This document shows, piece after piece, positions 22,350 to 34,199 of a DNA stretch of 64,000 nucleotides; within the stretch, counting starts at the first letter, position 1, and every line of letters starts with the position of its first letter. The DNA lies in the NCBI GenBank assembly GCA_028583685.1, contig JAMXIF010001194.1, forward strand, positions 24,734,616 to 24,798,615, written 5' to 3'. The notes beneath the pieces are model-generated. The model was not told the origin of the DNA and did not search any database. It was given only the letters and a program-made list of their open reading frames with translations. Source of the stretch: Petaurus breviceps papuanus. Taxonomy: Eukaryota > Chordata > Mammalia > Diprotodontia > Petauridae. The position numbers and the translations under genes were made by a program.

Positions 22350-23640
22350 GTTAGGATATTGCTCTATTATAGATCCCTATTGCTCCCTATAGATCCCTAC
22401 TGGATACAGATCCAGTTTGAAACATCCAAAAGGCAATTGGGTCTGGAGCTTAGACTAGGTCTAGGTATATAACTTCAAGAATCATTTGCATAGCCGTGAC
22501 AACTGAACCCATGGGAACCAATGAGGTCACCAAGTGAGAAAGTGTAGAGAGAAAAGAGTAGAAGGCCTAGCAAAGATCCTTGGGGGGTATACCCACAGTT
22601 TATATCTAATGTGACTTTAAAGAAAGATCTAGCAAAGGAGATTGAGGAGTGGTGAATCAGGTAGAAGAACAAAAAGAGAGCAAAATGCTGAAAATTCAGA
22701 GAGTACACCTAACATCCCAATTAATATGACTAGTGAATCCTGTGAAGTAGTTATATGCATTTGAATTTAGACTATCTGAAATTATAATTATATAAAATAT
22801 GGTAACTGGTCCCAACTCAATGGAAATATGCAGTGTGAATTCAAACACTGAAACCATTTCACAAGATTCATTTTTCTCACTAATCAGGACATAGCTAAGG
22901 TAATCCAAGAGAAAGGGGGTGATCAATATTATCAAATGCTGCAGGAAGGTCAAGAAAGCTGAAGATTAATAAAAGTTAATTAGATCCAGCAATTAGGAAA
23001 GAAGTCACTGGTAACTTAATAGAGAGCAGTCTCAGCTGAGTTGGAAGCCATTAGGTTGGAAGCCAAATTATAGAAAAAGTTTAGTAGATGGTGAGAGAAC
23101 AAAAGTGGAAGCAACAAGCACAGACAATATTTTCAAGCAATTTAGCTGAGAAGGGGAGGAGAGATATAGGCCATTAGCCAATGAGATGGTAGGATCTAGT
23201 GAGGGGATTGATAGGATGGGGTAGACTTGGGTGTGTTTGTAAGCAACAGGAAAGGAGCCAATAGATAGAAGAGACTGCAGATTAGAGAGAGAAAAGGGAT
23301 GATAATGAGGTAATCTACTAGAAGATACAAGAAGGGATGCTATCAAGGACATGTGCAGAATGTGCATTCTTATCAGAGAATGTAGTAAAGGAGGAGACAG
23401 TGGGGGATAACGTTAAAGGGATATGAACTGAGGAAAAGGGAAGAAATGATAGTTCAAAGAGAATAGCTTCCTGGTTTTTGTTGAAGTATCAGGAGAGGAC
23501 CTCATCTGAAAGGGTGAGGAGAGAGGTGCTGAAGCATCCTTCAGGAGAGAGAAGTTTTGGAACAGATGTTGTGGTGAGTGGAACAAAGAATCAATTAAGG
23601 AAGAGTAGAAAGATTGCTGTAGTGAGGGCTCAATTGAGAT

Positions 23641-23924
23641 TACATAATTAATTCTTCATCTTTCTAACTAGCAAAATGTCATTTACAAAAAAGTGTATCT
23701 GAATGATCTCATCATCCACAAGGAATCCCTCTTTAATTTGGACTCTGAAATACCTCCTCAGTGGCAAACACCTTTGACAAAGATACATCTCCCTGTTTTA
23801 TGCTTTATTCTGATCTGATGCTCATTAATAAGGGGGTGACAAATAAAGTCATTTCTGTATAACATATTTTAAGGAATCTTGAATAAATTTGATGTACAGG
23901 AGAAACTCTGGTTGTATGAAACTT
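23641..23924. other. No recognised feature
   Basis: Sequence between antisense and sense L2 pieces that I could not assign. Confidence 0.4.
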
Positions 23925-24009
23925 CTATTCTACTTTCTTCCCTCCAACACGCTCTTGCTAATATTACTTCCCTTTCCTAGAATGCCCTTCTTCTTCTTTT
24001 ATACTTACA

Positions 24010-24960
24010 CAAATTCTACTTTTTTAAAATTTTAATTCACTTTTATTTTCAGTTTCAAATTCTCTCTCCCCTCTCATCTATTGAGAAGGCAAGAAAAATA
24101 AAGCCCATTACAAAAATGTATAGTCATGTAAAACAAATTCCCACATTAGCCAAATCCAAAAAATGAAGAAAAAAAGGAAAAGGAAAAAAAAAAGAAATAG
24201 GCTTTTATCTGTACTCTGAATCTATTACTTCCCTATCTGGAGATGAATAGCATATTTCATAATAAATCTTTAGAATTTATGTTTGGTCATTGTGTTTAAC
24301 AGAGTTCCTAAGTCTTTCAGAGTTGATTATCTTTATAATATTGTTATTATATAAAGTAGTTCTGCTCACCTCACAAGTATTTCCAAGTTTTTTCTAAAAA
24401 ACACTCTATTCATCATTTCTTATAGAACAAAAGTATGCCATCACATTCTTATATAATAATTTGTTCAGTCATTCACTAATTGATGGGCATCCCCTCAGTT
24501 TCTAGTTCTTTGCTCACCACAAAAAGAGCTGCTATAAATATATGCTATAAATATTATAAATAGTAATATAAATAAAATATAAACACTACATAAATATTAA
24601 TATCATAAATATATAACTTTTTATCTTTATTTTATCTCTTTGGGATATAGACCTAGTAGTAGTATTGCTGGATCAAAGGGTATGCACAGTTTAGTAGCTT
24701 TTTGGGCATAGTTCCAAAATGCTTTTCAGAGAGGTTGAACTAGTTTGCAGCTTTATGAACAGTACATTAAAGCACCAGTTTTCTCAGAGACTTCTAGCAT
24801 TTCTCATTTTCCTTTTTTTTGGGGGGGGGGGCAACACAGGCGATCTTATGGGTGTAAAATGTTACCTCAGAGAATTAATGACTTAGGGCACTTTTTGTAT
24901 GATTATTGATAGGCAAGTGATTTTTTTATGCTGCTTTCATTTGCTTATGATGTCACCCTT
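24010..24960 (-). repeat. Antisense L1 ORF2 C-terminus and 3' UTR
   Basis: The complement of L1 ORF2: ATTGATGGGCATCCCCTCAG, GAGCTGCTATAAATATATG, TTTGGGATATAGACCTAGTA and ATTGCTGGATCAAAGGGTAT match the C-terminal blocks of the plus-strand L1s. It is the only clear L1 in the window in the same direction as ZBTB46. Confidence 0.85.
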
Positions 24961-25149
24961 TATGTAATCCTACCCATTCTTCAAGACTCAATTTAAGACC
25001 ACCCTGCATAATCTTTCCCAAGCCAGTTCAACTCATTGTGAATTTTTCTTTCTTTAAACTCCTATGCTCCTATTTATTGTTCATATCACTTATTTGACAA
25101 TTAACATTTCATGTATGATTCTGTCACACATTACTTAATTTATTTTGTT

Positions 25150-25300
25150 AAAGGGCCAGCCTAAATTTGAAAAGGCTTATCATTGGAAGGTTGGACACTA
25201 GATAATGATTTTTTTTTTTAACCACAGAAACTCATGAGACCAAATAGAGGGCTTACTACTTACAGGGAGTTCTCACATTGAGAAATTCCTGGATCTTTTG
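25150..25300. repeat. Unclassified dispersed repeat, copy 1
   Basis: AAAAGGCTTATCATTGGAAG and TTTTAACCACAGAAACTCATGA-like sequence also occur, in the same order, at 28660-28870 and 41990-42250. Confidence 0.45.
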
Positions 25301-25509
25301 CAGTACTACTATTTACCTTTTCATATGTGCCTTATCTCATTAACTAGACTGTATAGGTCCCTTGAAACAGGGCAGGCACTACATCTTGTGATTTCTTCAT
25401 ATTCTCCTGAGTAACTAGCACGAGGCCTTACCATACAAAAGTATCTGATAAATGTTTGATCAAGTGTTATTTTATACAAATAGTATTATACTCCTTTTTA
25501 GTATGCTGC

Positions 25510-25573
25510 TAATGCTATATATATATATCTATATATATATCTATATACATATCTATATATATATATATATATC
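25510..25573. repeat. (TA)n/(TATATC)n microsatellite
   Basis: TATATATC-type repeats over about 60 bases. Confidence 0.9.
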
Positions 25574-25659
25574 TTATCAACATATAAGTAAAACAATTCA
25601 TTTAAAGAAGAGCTTTAAGAGAGACAGGTAGAAGCAATCAACTATGAACAAACCTTTAT

Positions 25660-26650
25660 AATAAAATAGCTCTAATAAAGGTCCAGCATTCAAGATATAT
25701 AAATTACAAATAGAAATATATAAAACCAAAGCCATTCCCCAACAGATAAGTGATCACAAAATATGAACAAACAGTTCTCAAAAGAATTGCAAACTATTAA
25801 CAATTATGCAAAAAAATGTTCCAAATCACTACTAAGGAGACATGCCAACAAATCTAAGGTTTCACTTCATACCCAACAAATTGCCAAGATGACAGAAGAT
25901 AAAAATAACCAACGTTGGAGGTTGCAGAAAGACAGGCAACACTAATGCAATGTTGGTGGAGCTGTGAATTAGTTTATCCGTTCAGGAAAGCAATTTGGAA
26001 TTGTTTACAATGTCCATACCCTTTGATCCAGAGATTCCATTTACAGACACTTGCTCCAAAGAGGTCATAAACAAACAAACGAAAATATTCTCCATCTCCA
26101 CCAAAATACTTATAGCAGCACTTTTCATGGAAACAAAGAATTGGAAACAAAGTCAATACCCATCAACTGGGGAATGGATAAACAAATTATGGTACAGAGA
26201 AATATTACCGTGCTGAAAGAAATAACAAACATGATGAATACAGAGATGGATGGAAAGACTTAGATGAGCTGAAATAAATGGAATTAAACAAAGCCAGGAA
26301 AACAGTACACACAATTATTATGACAACATAAATGGAATGAACAACCACAACAGAACAAGCAGGAAAAAAAGTTTCAAAGTCATAAAGAACAAACTTACTA
26401 CCAAAGAAGAGATATGAGGAGACATCTTTCTTCCCTCCTTTTTTCCCATCCCCATACCTCTGCACCCCACCCCAATCCCTTTACAGAGGTAGGGAGTACA
26501 TGGGTGTGGAACATTACATGTAATGTATATTCTTAGTGTATAGATCAGTTTTGTGATTTTTTTCTTTTTCTTTTTTCTCTTCGATTCTTTAAGGAATGGC
26601 TCTCCGAAAGGGTGGAGGGAGAAAAATACAGGGGAAAATGGTACCACAAT
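25660..26650 (+). repeat. L1 ORF2 C-terminus and 3' UTR
   Basis: Frames read MNKQFSKELQTINNYAKKCSKSLLRRHANKSK and then FDPEIPFTDTCSKE..., ILIAALFMETKNWKQSQYPSTGEWI, all L1 ORF2 C-terminal blocks, with frameshifts between. The 3' UTR follows. The divergence from the L1 at 11172 suggests another, older subfamily. Confidence 0.88.
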
Positions 26651-26784
26651 TTCCAAACAGCCATTTTAAACATCTGGTTCAATAATAACATATTGACATC
26701 TAAACTTATCCTATCATACTCACACTCAAGTGTATACACTTGAAATGGGGAACTGAACAATTGAGATACAAGGACCAAAAACAT

Positions 26785-26892
26785 GAAATAGTAAAAAGGG
26801 TACTGGTTTTGGAATAAGAAAACCTATGTTCAAATCCTGCCTCTGCTACTACCTCTGTATACCTAGGAAGGTAAACAGCCTCTTTCACTTCA
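26785..26892 (+). repeat. MIR-type SINE 5' part
   Basis: GTACTGGTTTTGGAATAAGA and TATGTTCAAATCCTGCCTCT are MIR-like (tRNA-derived head and B box); then cut by L2. Confidence 0.65.
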
Positions 26893-26894
26893 GG

Positions 26895-27019
26895 TTTTTG
26901 TGGTCAACAAACATTTATTAAGTACCTACTATGTGCCAGAAGGCAATGTACTAAGTGCTGGGGAAACAAAGAAAGACAAAAACAGTTCCTGCCTTCAAAG
27001 AGTTCACAATCTAATGGAG
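26895..27019 (-). repeat. Antisense L2 3' end
   Basis: CATTTATTAAGTACCTACTA and CCTGCCTTCAAAGAGTTCAC are the complement of the L2 3' end. The solo LTR begins at 27025. Confidence 0.8.
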
Positions 27020-27024
27020 GATGT

Positions 27025-27550
27025 TGTAATGGGAATGCAGATTTGGAAGATCCTCCCTGCCCCTAGGCTAAAGTGCACCAGAAGCCTGGGGTGTGAGGCT
27101 TGTTTTTCAGTAGATACTTCTTGATTGGCCAGTGAGTCAAAAAGGTTGTCACATTCTCTGAGCCAGGAGAAGGCTATATAAGCCCTGATGTGTAGCTTTG
27201 TTTTGGGGCTCACTTTGAGAAGTGCTCTGTGATTTGATATGGATTCTGGGAAGCCGTTGTCCTGAGCCCCCCGGCTTTGAAAAACCCAGATGTTGATTGG
27301 GTATGGATGCAATGGCTGGACAGTTTAGAAAGCTGTCTACTTGATCTGTTTCTGTCTTGATAATTCTGCCTGTATACTTTGAAGTTCGGGGTGCTGACCT
27401 TTTTCCCCTGAACAAGGTAAACGATATATGTCTGACTGATTAAAGTAAGCTTGTTAACCCATTTTGAGTTGCTTTCCTTTATCAAAGCAGATCCAAGAAC
27501 CTGTATGGGCAGCAAACCCTGAGGACGTGCTTGGGGTGCTTGCCACTACA
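27025..27550 (+). mobile_element. Solo LTR, copy 2 of a related pair (fossil)
   Basis: 526 bp, TG...CA, with the perfect 5-bp flanking repeat GATGT at 27020-27024 and 27551-27555. It has GGCTATATAA and CTGATTAAAG signals like copy 1, and differs from it mainly by a shorter pyrimidine-rich middle near 27265. Solo, without an internal region. Confidence 0.88.
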
Positions 27551-27569
27551 GATGTTGGACTAGACTGAC

Positions 27570-27790
27570 GGTTCTCAAAGCATTATGTAGGGTCCCTGAG
27601 ACCCTTTCAAGAGGTCTTCCAGGTCAAAACTATTTTCATGACAATACTAAGACATTTTAATTTCTAATATGGTATATACTGATAGGCATAACCCCCATAA
27701 ACAACAGTTCTTTTTTGGGGGGTCCTCAATAATTTTTTTAGAATACAAAGAGATTCCAAGATCAAAAAGTTTGAAAAATCATTAGCCCCT
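27570..27790. mobile_element. hAT-Charlie-type element remnant
   Basis: The ends GGTTCTCAAAG and AAAAAGTTTGAAAAATCA form a degenerate inverted repeat. CCCTGAGACCCTTTCAAGAG and GGTCCTCAATAATTTTTTTA match the pattern of an ancient therian Charlie-group non-autonomous element. Confidence 0.6.
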
Positions 27791-28429
27791 TGCCCTCTAG
27801 ATACATGTATGATCCCAAGAAATAAGAGAATATAAAATGGCAAAAGCAGGACAACAAACTGAAAACATTTTTCTAGATTAAAGTCTGCTTTATTTCTTTC
27901 TACTAATATTCCATTGATTCATTTGTGTGGGCAGATTGTAATTCATGCCTAATGACTGTTCAAGTTATCGAATGTCACGTGTCCTAAAAAAGTCACATAA
28001 TAAAAAGTCCAGCATTATAGGCAGGGTCAGTCTCACAAAGCCACAGATCAGTTTCAACACGGTATTTTTTGAGGTGTACCAGAGAGACCACTTATGCCAA
28101 AATCTACCACCATCTCTCACCCAGACCAGAAAATTCTAACAATTATGATTCATTCCTTTTGTCTTGAAGACTTCTACACTTTCAAAAAATGGCTACTAAA
28201 ATGTGAATGTTTCTAGAAAGAGAGAATATCCCCAGTCTTTATAAACTATTCCTTAGGAGAAAATTAGTTTAGCAATTAGAGGTAGAATAAGGAAAAGGCA
28301 CCAGGAAAAAGCAGAAGAGAACTCCATCTGGTAATAAGGTGAATAAGAAACCAATGATAAACTTCTTTTTCACAATCACCTCCAGGACAACCTGGTTCTA
28401 AATATTTATTTATTAATATTTTATATGGA
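27791..28429. other. No recognised feature
   Basis: AT-rich sequence. A short open frame at 27945-28139 has no recognisable similarity. Confidence 0.5.
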
Positions 28430-28625
28430 AGGGGAAGGAATAAGCATTTATATAGTGTCTACTATATATCAGACACTACACTAAGTACTTTAAAAATATC
28501 ATGTCATTTGACACAACTCTGGGAGATAGGTGCTTGTATCATCCCCATTTTACAGCTGAATAAAGTGAAGTAGAGATTAAGTGACTTTCCCAGGATCATA
28601 CAATTAATAAGTTGTATGGGTCTCT
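28430..28625 (-). repeat. MIR-type SINE
   Basis: AGCATTTATATAGTGTCTAC and CCCATTTTACAGCTGAATAA are the MIR complement. Confidence 0.75.
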
Positions 28626-28659
28626 CTTAATCTAGCTGTCTCTATATTTAGGGTTCTTG

Positions 28660-28870
28660 TTTACAGAATTCAGGCTATATGGCAGGTCTTATATCAAGCT
28701 GGAAAGGTTTTGAGTATGGACCCTCCATAAGAACAATATTTTCTGAGGACTAACCTAAGTCTAGAAAGGCTTATCATGAGTTTCTGTTTTGGACCACAGT
28801 AAAACTAAGGGGCAGTCTATGACGGTACAGTGAGTTTGTGATCAAGTCAAATAAATCAATGATTTTTTAA
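28660..28870. repeat. Unclassified dispersed repeat, copy 2
   Basis: AAGCTGGAAAGGTTTTGAGT and GAGGACTAACCTAAGTCTAG, then GAAAGGCTTATCATGAGTT, match copies at 25150-25300 and 41990-42250. No ORF or terminal repeats were found. Confidence 0.45.
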
Positions 28871-28884
28871 TGTACTAAAGTGTA

Positions 28885-29440
28885 TGGCTAACAGTAAAAA
28901 TATAGATTGACACACACCAAAATAGTTTTAGCAGCACTTTTTGTAGCAGCAAAGAACTTAACAAAGTAGAGGCCAATTGACTGGGAATGGTTAAATCCTC
29001 TGTGGTACATGAATATAAAAGAATATTATTGTATTGTAAGAAATGATGAATGAATAATGATGAATAAGGACAAACACTGAAAGACTTCTATGATCTGATA
29101 CAAAGCAAAGTAAGCATAACTAGGGAAAAACATTAACTATAACAATGTAAATAAAAGAAACTATGATGATGAAACTAAATGTTTTAAAATAATAATGATG
29201 AAGTCTAGACTAAAAAAAAAGTATAAGAGAAGGTACCACCTTCTCTTTTTTGCATGGGTGGAAGAACTGTGGGTGCTGAATGTCAGTGTTTTTGATGTAT
29301 TGCTTAGTTTTGATAAATGTTTATTTTTCCTCTTTTTTTATTCTGTTTTAAGAGATGCCTTTCTGGGAGGGAAAAGGGAGGAGAGAGATATTAGAAAATA
29401 AAGGTGATATGAAAACAAAATATATCAATAAAAGATAAGT
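28885..29440 (+). repeat. Old L1 ORF2 end and 3' UTR
   Basis: TTTTAGCAGCACTTTTTGTA and GGTACATGAATATAAAAGAA resemble the ORF2 C-terminal WYMNIKEYYC-type block. The 3' UTR runs to about 29440. Confidence 0.7.
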
Positions 29441-29475
29441 AATAAATCCTACATCCTACAAAATTTCACAATGAT

Positions 29476-29643
29476 AATTTTTTTTTTCTTTTTGGAGGGG
29501 GGAAGGCAGGGTAATTGGGGTTAAAGTGACTTGCCCAAGGTTACAAGGCTAGTTTTGTGTTAAGTGTCTGAGGCCGGATTTGAACTTAGGTCCTCCTGAC
29601 TCCAGGGCTGGTACTCTATTCACTTGCGCTGCCTAGCCATTCC
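29476..29643 (-). repeat. tRNA-type SINE (type a)
   Basis: Minus-strand copy. The flanks ACAATGATAATTTTTT and ACAACGGTAATTTTTT are a target duplication with two differences. Confidence 0.9.
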
Positions 29644-29984
29644 ACAACGGTAATTTTTTTCCCATTATAGTCTCAGACATATATCCCATTCAATTTTTGA
29701 TAGTATGGATCTGTTCTAAAGGACTATTTTGACTATTCCAATCACCAAGAATCTTTTCTTGTTCTAGAGTTCTATAGACTGTATTGTTCAATCTAGTACT
29801 TTACTACACTCTGTATGAGATGCACAAATCTAGAGACATCTCCATTACAAATGTTAAAACTATTTGTGCCTGACCCATGGTAAAGCCATCTGAGTTCATG
29901 TTGGTCTGATCAGACACAGTTGAACACAATGTACTTTGATCTCAACACTATGATGCCAAAGGACTAACAACAGATCAGTACTGT

Positions 29985-30115
29985 TTTCTGTTTAAGTGTG
30001 TATCCTACCTAAATTATGAGCACCTTGAAGGGAAGAATCATTTCTGATACCTACAGACTTTCTCCTGCCCTATTTGTTAGTCTGTACTCTTAATAAATAT
30101 TTGCCCAACATTAGT
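29985..30115 (+). repeat. L2 3'-end fragment
   Basis: ATTATGAGCACCTTGAAGGG and CTTAATAAATATTTGCCCAA match the L2 tail. Confidence 0.6.
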
Positions 30116-30304
30116 AGGTGTCAAATGTCTGAAGCAAATGAAGGGAGCAAAATAATTGATCATTTAATAATACCCCTGTACTCTGACCCTACAAGTTCAT
30201 TTTTCCTTAAAGGAATATACAAAAATCTGCTTTCCAGTAAGCTTTTTTTTTGGGGGGGGGGAGTCCTCTATAATATTTATTTTCTTGGCAGGGGATCTTT
30301 CTTA

Positions 30305-30480
30305 GAAAGCAAATGTGGCAAAATGAAAGGAATAATGATTTGAATTATGGAGAGACCTAAGTTCAAATCTCAATGGCTGAATCTCTTAATTTCCTCATCT
30401 GTTAAATGAGTATAATGCACTACCTATCTCACAAAAGTACTTTGTATACCTTAAGGTGTTATATAAATATATGTTATTTT
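30305..30480 (+). repeat. MIR-type SINE
   Basis: CTAAGTTCAAATCTCAATGG, TTTCCTCATCTGTTAAATGA and ACCTATCTCACAAAAGTACT follow MIR order. Confidence 0.7.
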
Positions 30481-33400
30481 TAATTACTCTCCTCTTCTAT
30501 ATGGTGTGAGATAGATCCATGTTCCCCAGATGACTAGAATCCACTCCTGCCTTTACTTAACCTCATTTTGCCTCTTTCTAATCAACTGATTACCTTACTC
30601 TTTATCCAGTTTCTTTTACCTCAAGTCTTAGACTTTTTATTTCTTCCTAAAATATACTTTATTAGCATGTAACATCAGGAATTTTAGTAGCCACTGGTTT
30701 AGTAAGCACTACTAGCAGCCTTCCAGGTCCCACTGGGAGACCCCTTTACCAAAAAAAAAAAAAAAAAGAGGGGAAGGAGGCCAATAAAAAAAATTTTGAA
30801 AACATGTCAAATTTATTGATATTTAACAGTGAACAAGCTATTCAAAGACAAGGACTTAAGATATAATATCAAAAGGATATCTTGGTCAAATAGACTGACT
30901 TTAATTTTAAATGAATAAAGACTTGTGAATGATCTGTTACACAGGATTTTCCTTTAATCTAATCTGTTATATCTACATTAGCAGAGTTGATATGGGTGGT
31001 AATGTTGGACATGAAATAGCACTGTTATATGTAACTGGACATCAGAATAATATTGTACTTGTTAAAACAGGATTCTACCTGTAGTGGCCACAGCTGCTAA
31101 TCTGAGGTCAGTCTCAGTGTGGAAAAGACTGCTGCTCATGCACACTTGGGTAGCAACATCACCAGAAATGTCATCTTTAAACACAAAGGACAATGATAGA
31201 TTGTTGCATGACTGGTCCCTGAGATAAGAAAAAAAAATCCAGGTTATATATCTATTTCTAAATTAGTCAACCACTCCCTCCCCCAAACCAAATTCACAAG
31301 GACCCAGCTTAAAATTACATACTTCCCTTTAGGATATTTTCCCCTCTCATTTTGAAATCTGATTGTATTATATGTTGATGATAGACTGTTGCAAATAAAT
31401 CTATTTTCCCCTAAAGAACAACTAAAAACAACACAAGGTAAAAATATGTCAGTTATAATTAACTGTCTAGTCAATACTTACACGTGGTAAGATTATAAAC
31501 AACAAGAAACATTTCTGGACCTTATATTATGAAATTCGTGTCAAAATTTTAATTCTACACTTCATGAGATTAAGCTATAATTTCAAAGACCATTTAACAT
31601 GATTCATGAAACACCATGGATAATCTTAGAAAAGATTACTTTCGTGCATTGCTATTGTTAAGTTTTATATGGATGACTAGTGAATGCAAACAAATGTTAA
31701 CTCCTCCCTACATAAAATACAAGACTAGTCCTTCGTAGGCCTGGGTAAATCATTTGTAGGAATAAAAAATAAAGGTATGGAAAAAATGCTTTATTCTCAC
31801 TATTACAGTATTTAAAATATTCAGTTCATCATTAAAGTTTTAAAATAATAATCAGAAGGGTTTATACCTAAAATAATAAAATAATTTTTAAAAGAAGAAG
31901 ATGAATAGTATAACATTTATTTTGTTTTAAAGTAAGCTATAAATAGATAATGGAATTGGATATTCTCTACTTAAGAAAAGGATAAATTAAAGTGGTGTAA
32001 ACTGCACTCCAATGAAGGATAGTGTACTCTGTGATCTGGGGAAGTTAAAACAGCTTAGCAGAAATATGACTCAACACAGGGAAGAGTAAGGCAGCTTTTA
32101 GAGTCTGGGGAAATTGGAATACGGGGTAGAGAAGGGAAATAGACAAAGAACTTTGAGTTAAAACCAGTTTAGGGTGGAACCACTTTACAACCAGGGTGTG
32201 TGTGTGTATGTGGGGGAACCTGACCTGGATTTAAAGCAATCATTTGATTTTCCAAAGACTTGAAAATAGCCCAACTTTCATCATGAAAATTTAAAATAGT
32301 TACATATTCTTCCTGAAAAGATTACATTCTATTAATTTTACTTAAAATAAAATTTCAGGTAGCTAGGAAAACAATTCCCCAGGAAAATACTTAAAGTCTT
32401 CAATGAATTACTGATAGATAACACAGGTCTGAGTATATTTCTCTATGTCCCACTGTTTCAACCACTTGGCCTAACATTTTCTTATATATTAAAAAACAAA
32501 AATCAATACCAAGTATATTTAAGGGAGAAATGTCAAAAAAACAAACAAACCCAAAACTTGGGGTTTGAGCATTTTCCTTGGCCAGTGGAATGTAGAACAC
32601 AGACTAAGCTGATTTAAACTGCAAGGAAAGAATGCTAAAGGTGGTATTGTAGGCCATAGAAATCTGGAACCTCCTTAAAGCCAGCACAAACCAATCTTCA
32701 TAAAAACAGCAGTTTGTGTGTTAACAATCACAAGAAACTTCAATTCAACATTAAAAAAAATAAATTTAGAAAGAATTATAATTTTATAAGCATTAATAAC
32801 CTACATATTTGGCTTTATAATAATTTATCTTTTTCAATTTTTGATAAATATATATTTCTATAGTGGTATTTTGCTTAATTCAAATTAAAACTGAGTTTCT
32901 TCAAATAATTTTCACAACTGCTAAAAAATTAATGGCATTTTTAAAAGCTGATTTTTGTCTATCCTACTTAAATTTAAAATGAATATTATATAAGCACCAT
33001 TATTTAGAGAACCTTCAGAAATACACATCCTTAAAATCTGTTTTAAGGATAGATATTATTACTTTTTCGTTAGAAAAATACACTGATCTTTTCGATGTAA
33101 ACCACCTTCCCTCCATTTTAATTTACTATCCTTACTATATAAGATTCTCATCTACAAAGTTTAGGTTTACCTCTAAGTATTTCTGCATCACAGGTACAGC
33201 ATTCCAACTGGGGTTAATAGCTCTTGTTACTTCATTTTTTTTTTTTTGCATTTAAGATAATATCCAGCCCCTTCATTCATTTCTGTAGTACACCAAGCAA
33301 AGAACTGCATTCATATTCCACAGGATGTCAAGTGGTTGACTTTCAGAACAGAAGAAAAAGAGAACTTCAGATAAGATCCCAAAATGAACCTCCATCCTTT

Positions 33401-34199
33401 AGCCCATCATAGCTAAGCTAAAAATACAAGGTTTAAGAAAAAGATACAGATTTTTCAGTGAAATAAGTTTTATTTTTTCCTTACTTTTTAGAAGGGGTAG
33501 CCTACCATGTGATTAACGCCTGAAAAAGGATCTATTATACTCCCTGTCAGGGGTGAAATATTGGGTACAAAAATAGAAAAAGGATTTAGATCAATTTTCT
33601 CCTTTAAATAAAAAAAATCAGCAGCAGACTTCTGCATTTATGAACCCATAAACTTTAGAATTAATTTTAACTTAAATTTTTTTTAACCGTGGTTCTTCTG
33701 AAAATTCAGTTCAAATGTAGTGATTTTTGAGAGAAGGGAAGGAAGATGGAAGAAGAGATACATATTGAAGTTGCTTATAAGAATGGTCACTTAAAGTCCA
33801 GGCCCAGCTCAATTCTAACAAAAATCAATAGGAAACAGCATCTTTCCAATAAAGACTGGAATTTCTACCAGTAACTGAAAAAGTTATAGTCTATGATTAT
33901 GTATTAGTAAACTGGAAAACATTAATGTAAGAATAGCACTTTCAAACAAACTGAAAGGCCTGATCATATAGCACCCTACTTGGTGCTCAGTAATTCTCTA
34001 GAAACAAAACAGAATTGACAAAAAATGTATTTTTATGACTTTTGAAAAAAGAATTCACCTTCTTACCCCTCCTGACTAACCACAGGATTATACAATTTCC
34101 GATGGAATCATATGACTTAAGTAAAGTCATCACTAGTGATTAGGCAAATGCTCTCCAAGGAGGGGACCAGTACCTGATGGCTAGGAGTAACTGGAGCCC
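30481..34199. other. Repeat-poor intronic stretch, no recognised gene
   Basis: Over 3.7 kb with only an A-run near 30751 and short low-complexity patches. No ORF with recognisable similarity. It could hold conserved regulatory DNA, but nothing in the sequence proves it. Confidence 0.45.

Larger units (their letters stand above)
21667..22404. mobile_element. Unclassified insertion inside antisense L2
   Basis: L2 stops after GAGATGCTATT and resumes at CAGTTTGAAACATCC. The intervening block holds a SINE pair and a (TG)n tract. Its minus strand has TAAATCTCTTTTTGTTAACT, like an LTR 3' part, but family and ends are unresolved. Confidence 0.4.
20930..23640 (-). repeat. Long antisense L2 ORF2 fragment, split by another insertion
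   Basis: On the minus strand 22475-22708 reads TPQGSLLGLLLFSLYTFSLGDLIGSHGF, the L2 reverse transcriptase PQGSVLGPLLF motif. At about 22910 the complement of the LDLSAAFD region appears, and 23068-23367 gives SFPVAYKHTQVYPILSIPSLDPTI. 20990-21640 is nearer the L2 3' end. About 21667-22404 is foreign. Broken throughout. Confidence 0.85.
23925..25465 (+). repeat. L2 3' end, split by an antisense L1 and an unclassified repeat
   Basis: Pieces at 23925-24008, 24955-25145 (ATTCTTCAAGACTCAATTTA) and 25300-25465 (CCTTGAAACAGGGCAGGCAC; GATAAATGTTTGATCA) are consecutive parts of the L2 3' end. Confidence 0.7.
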
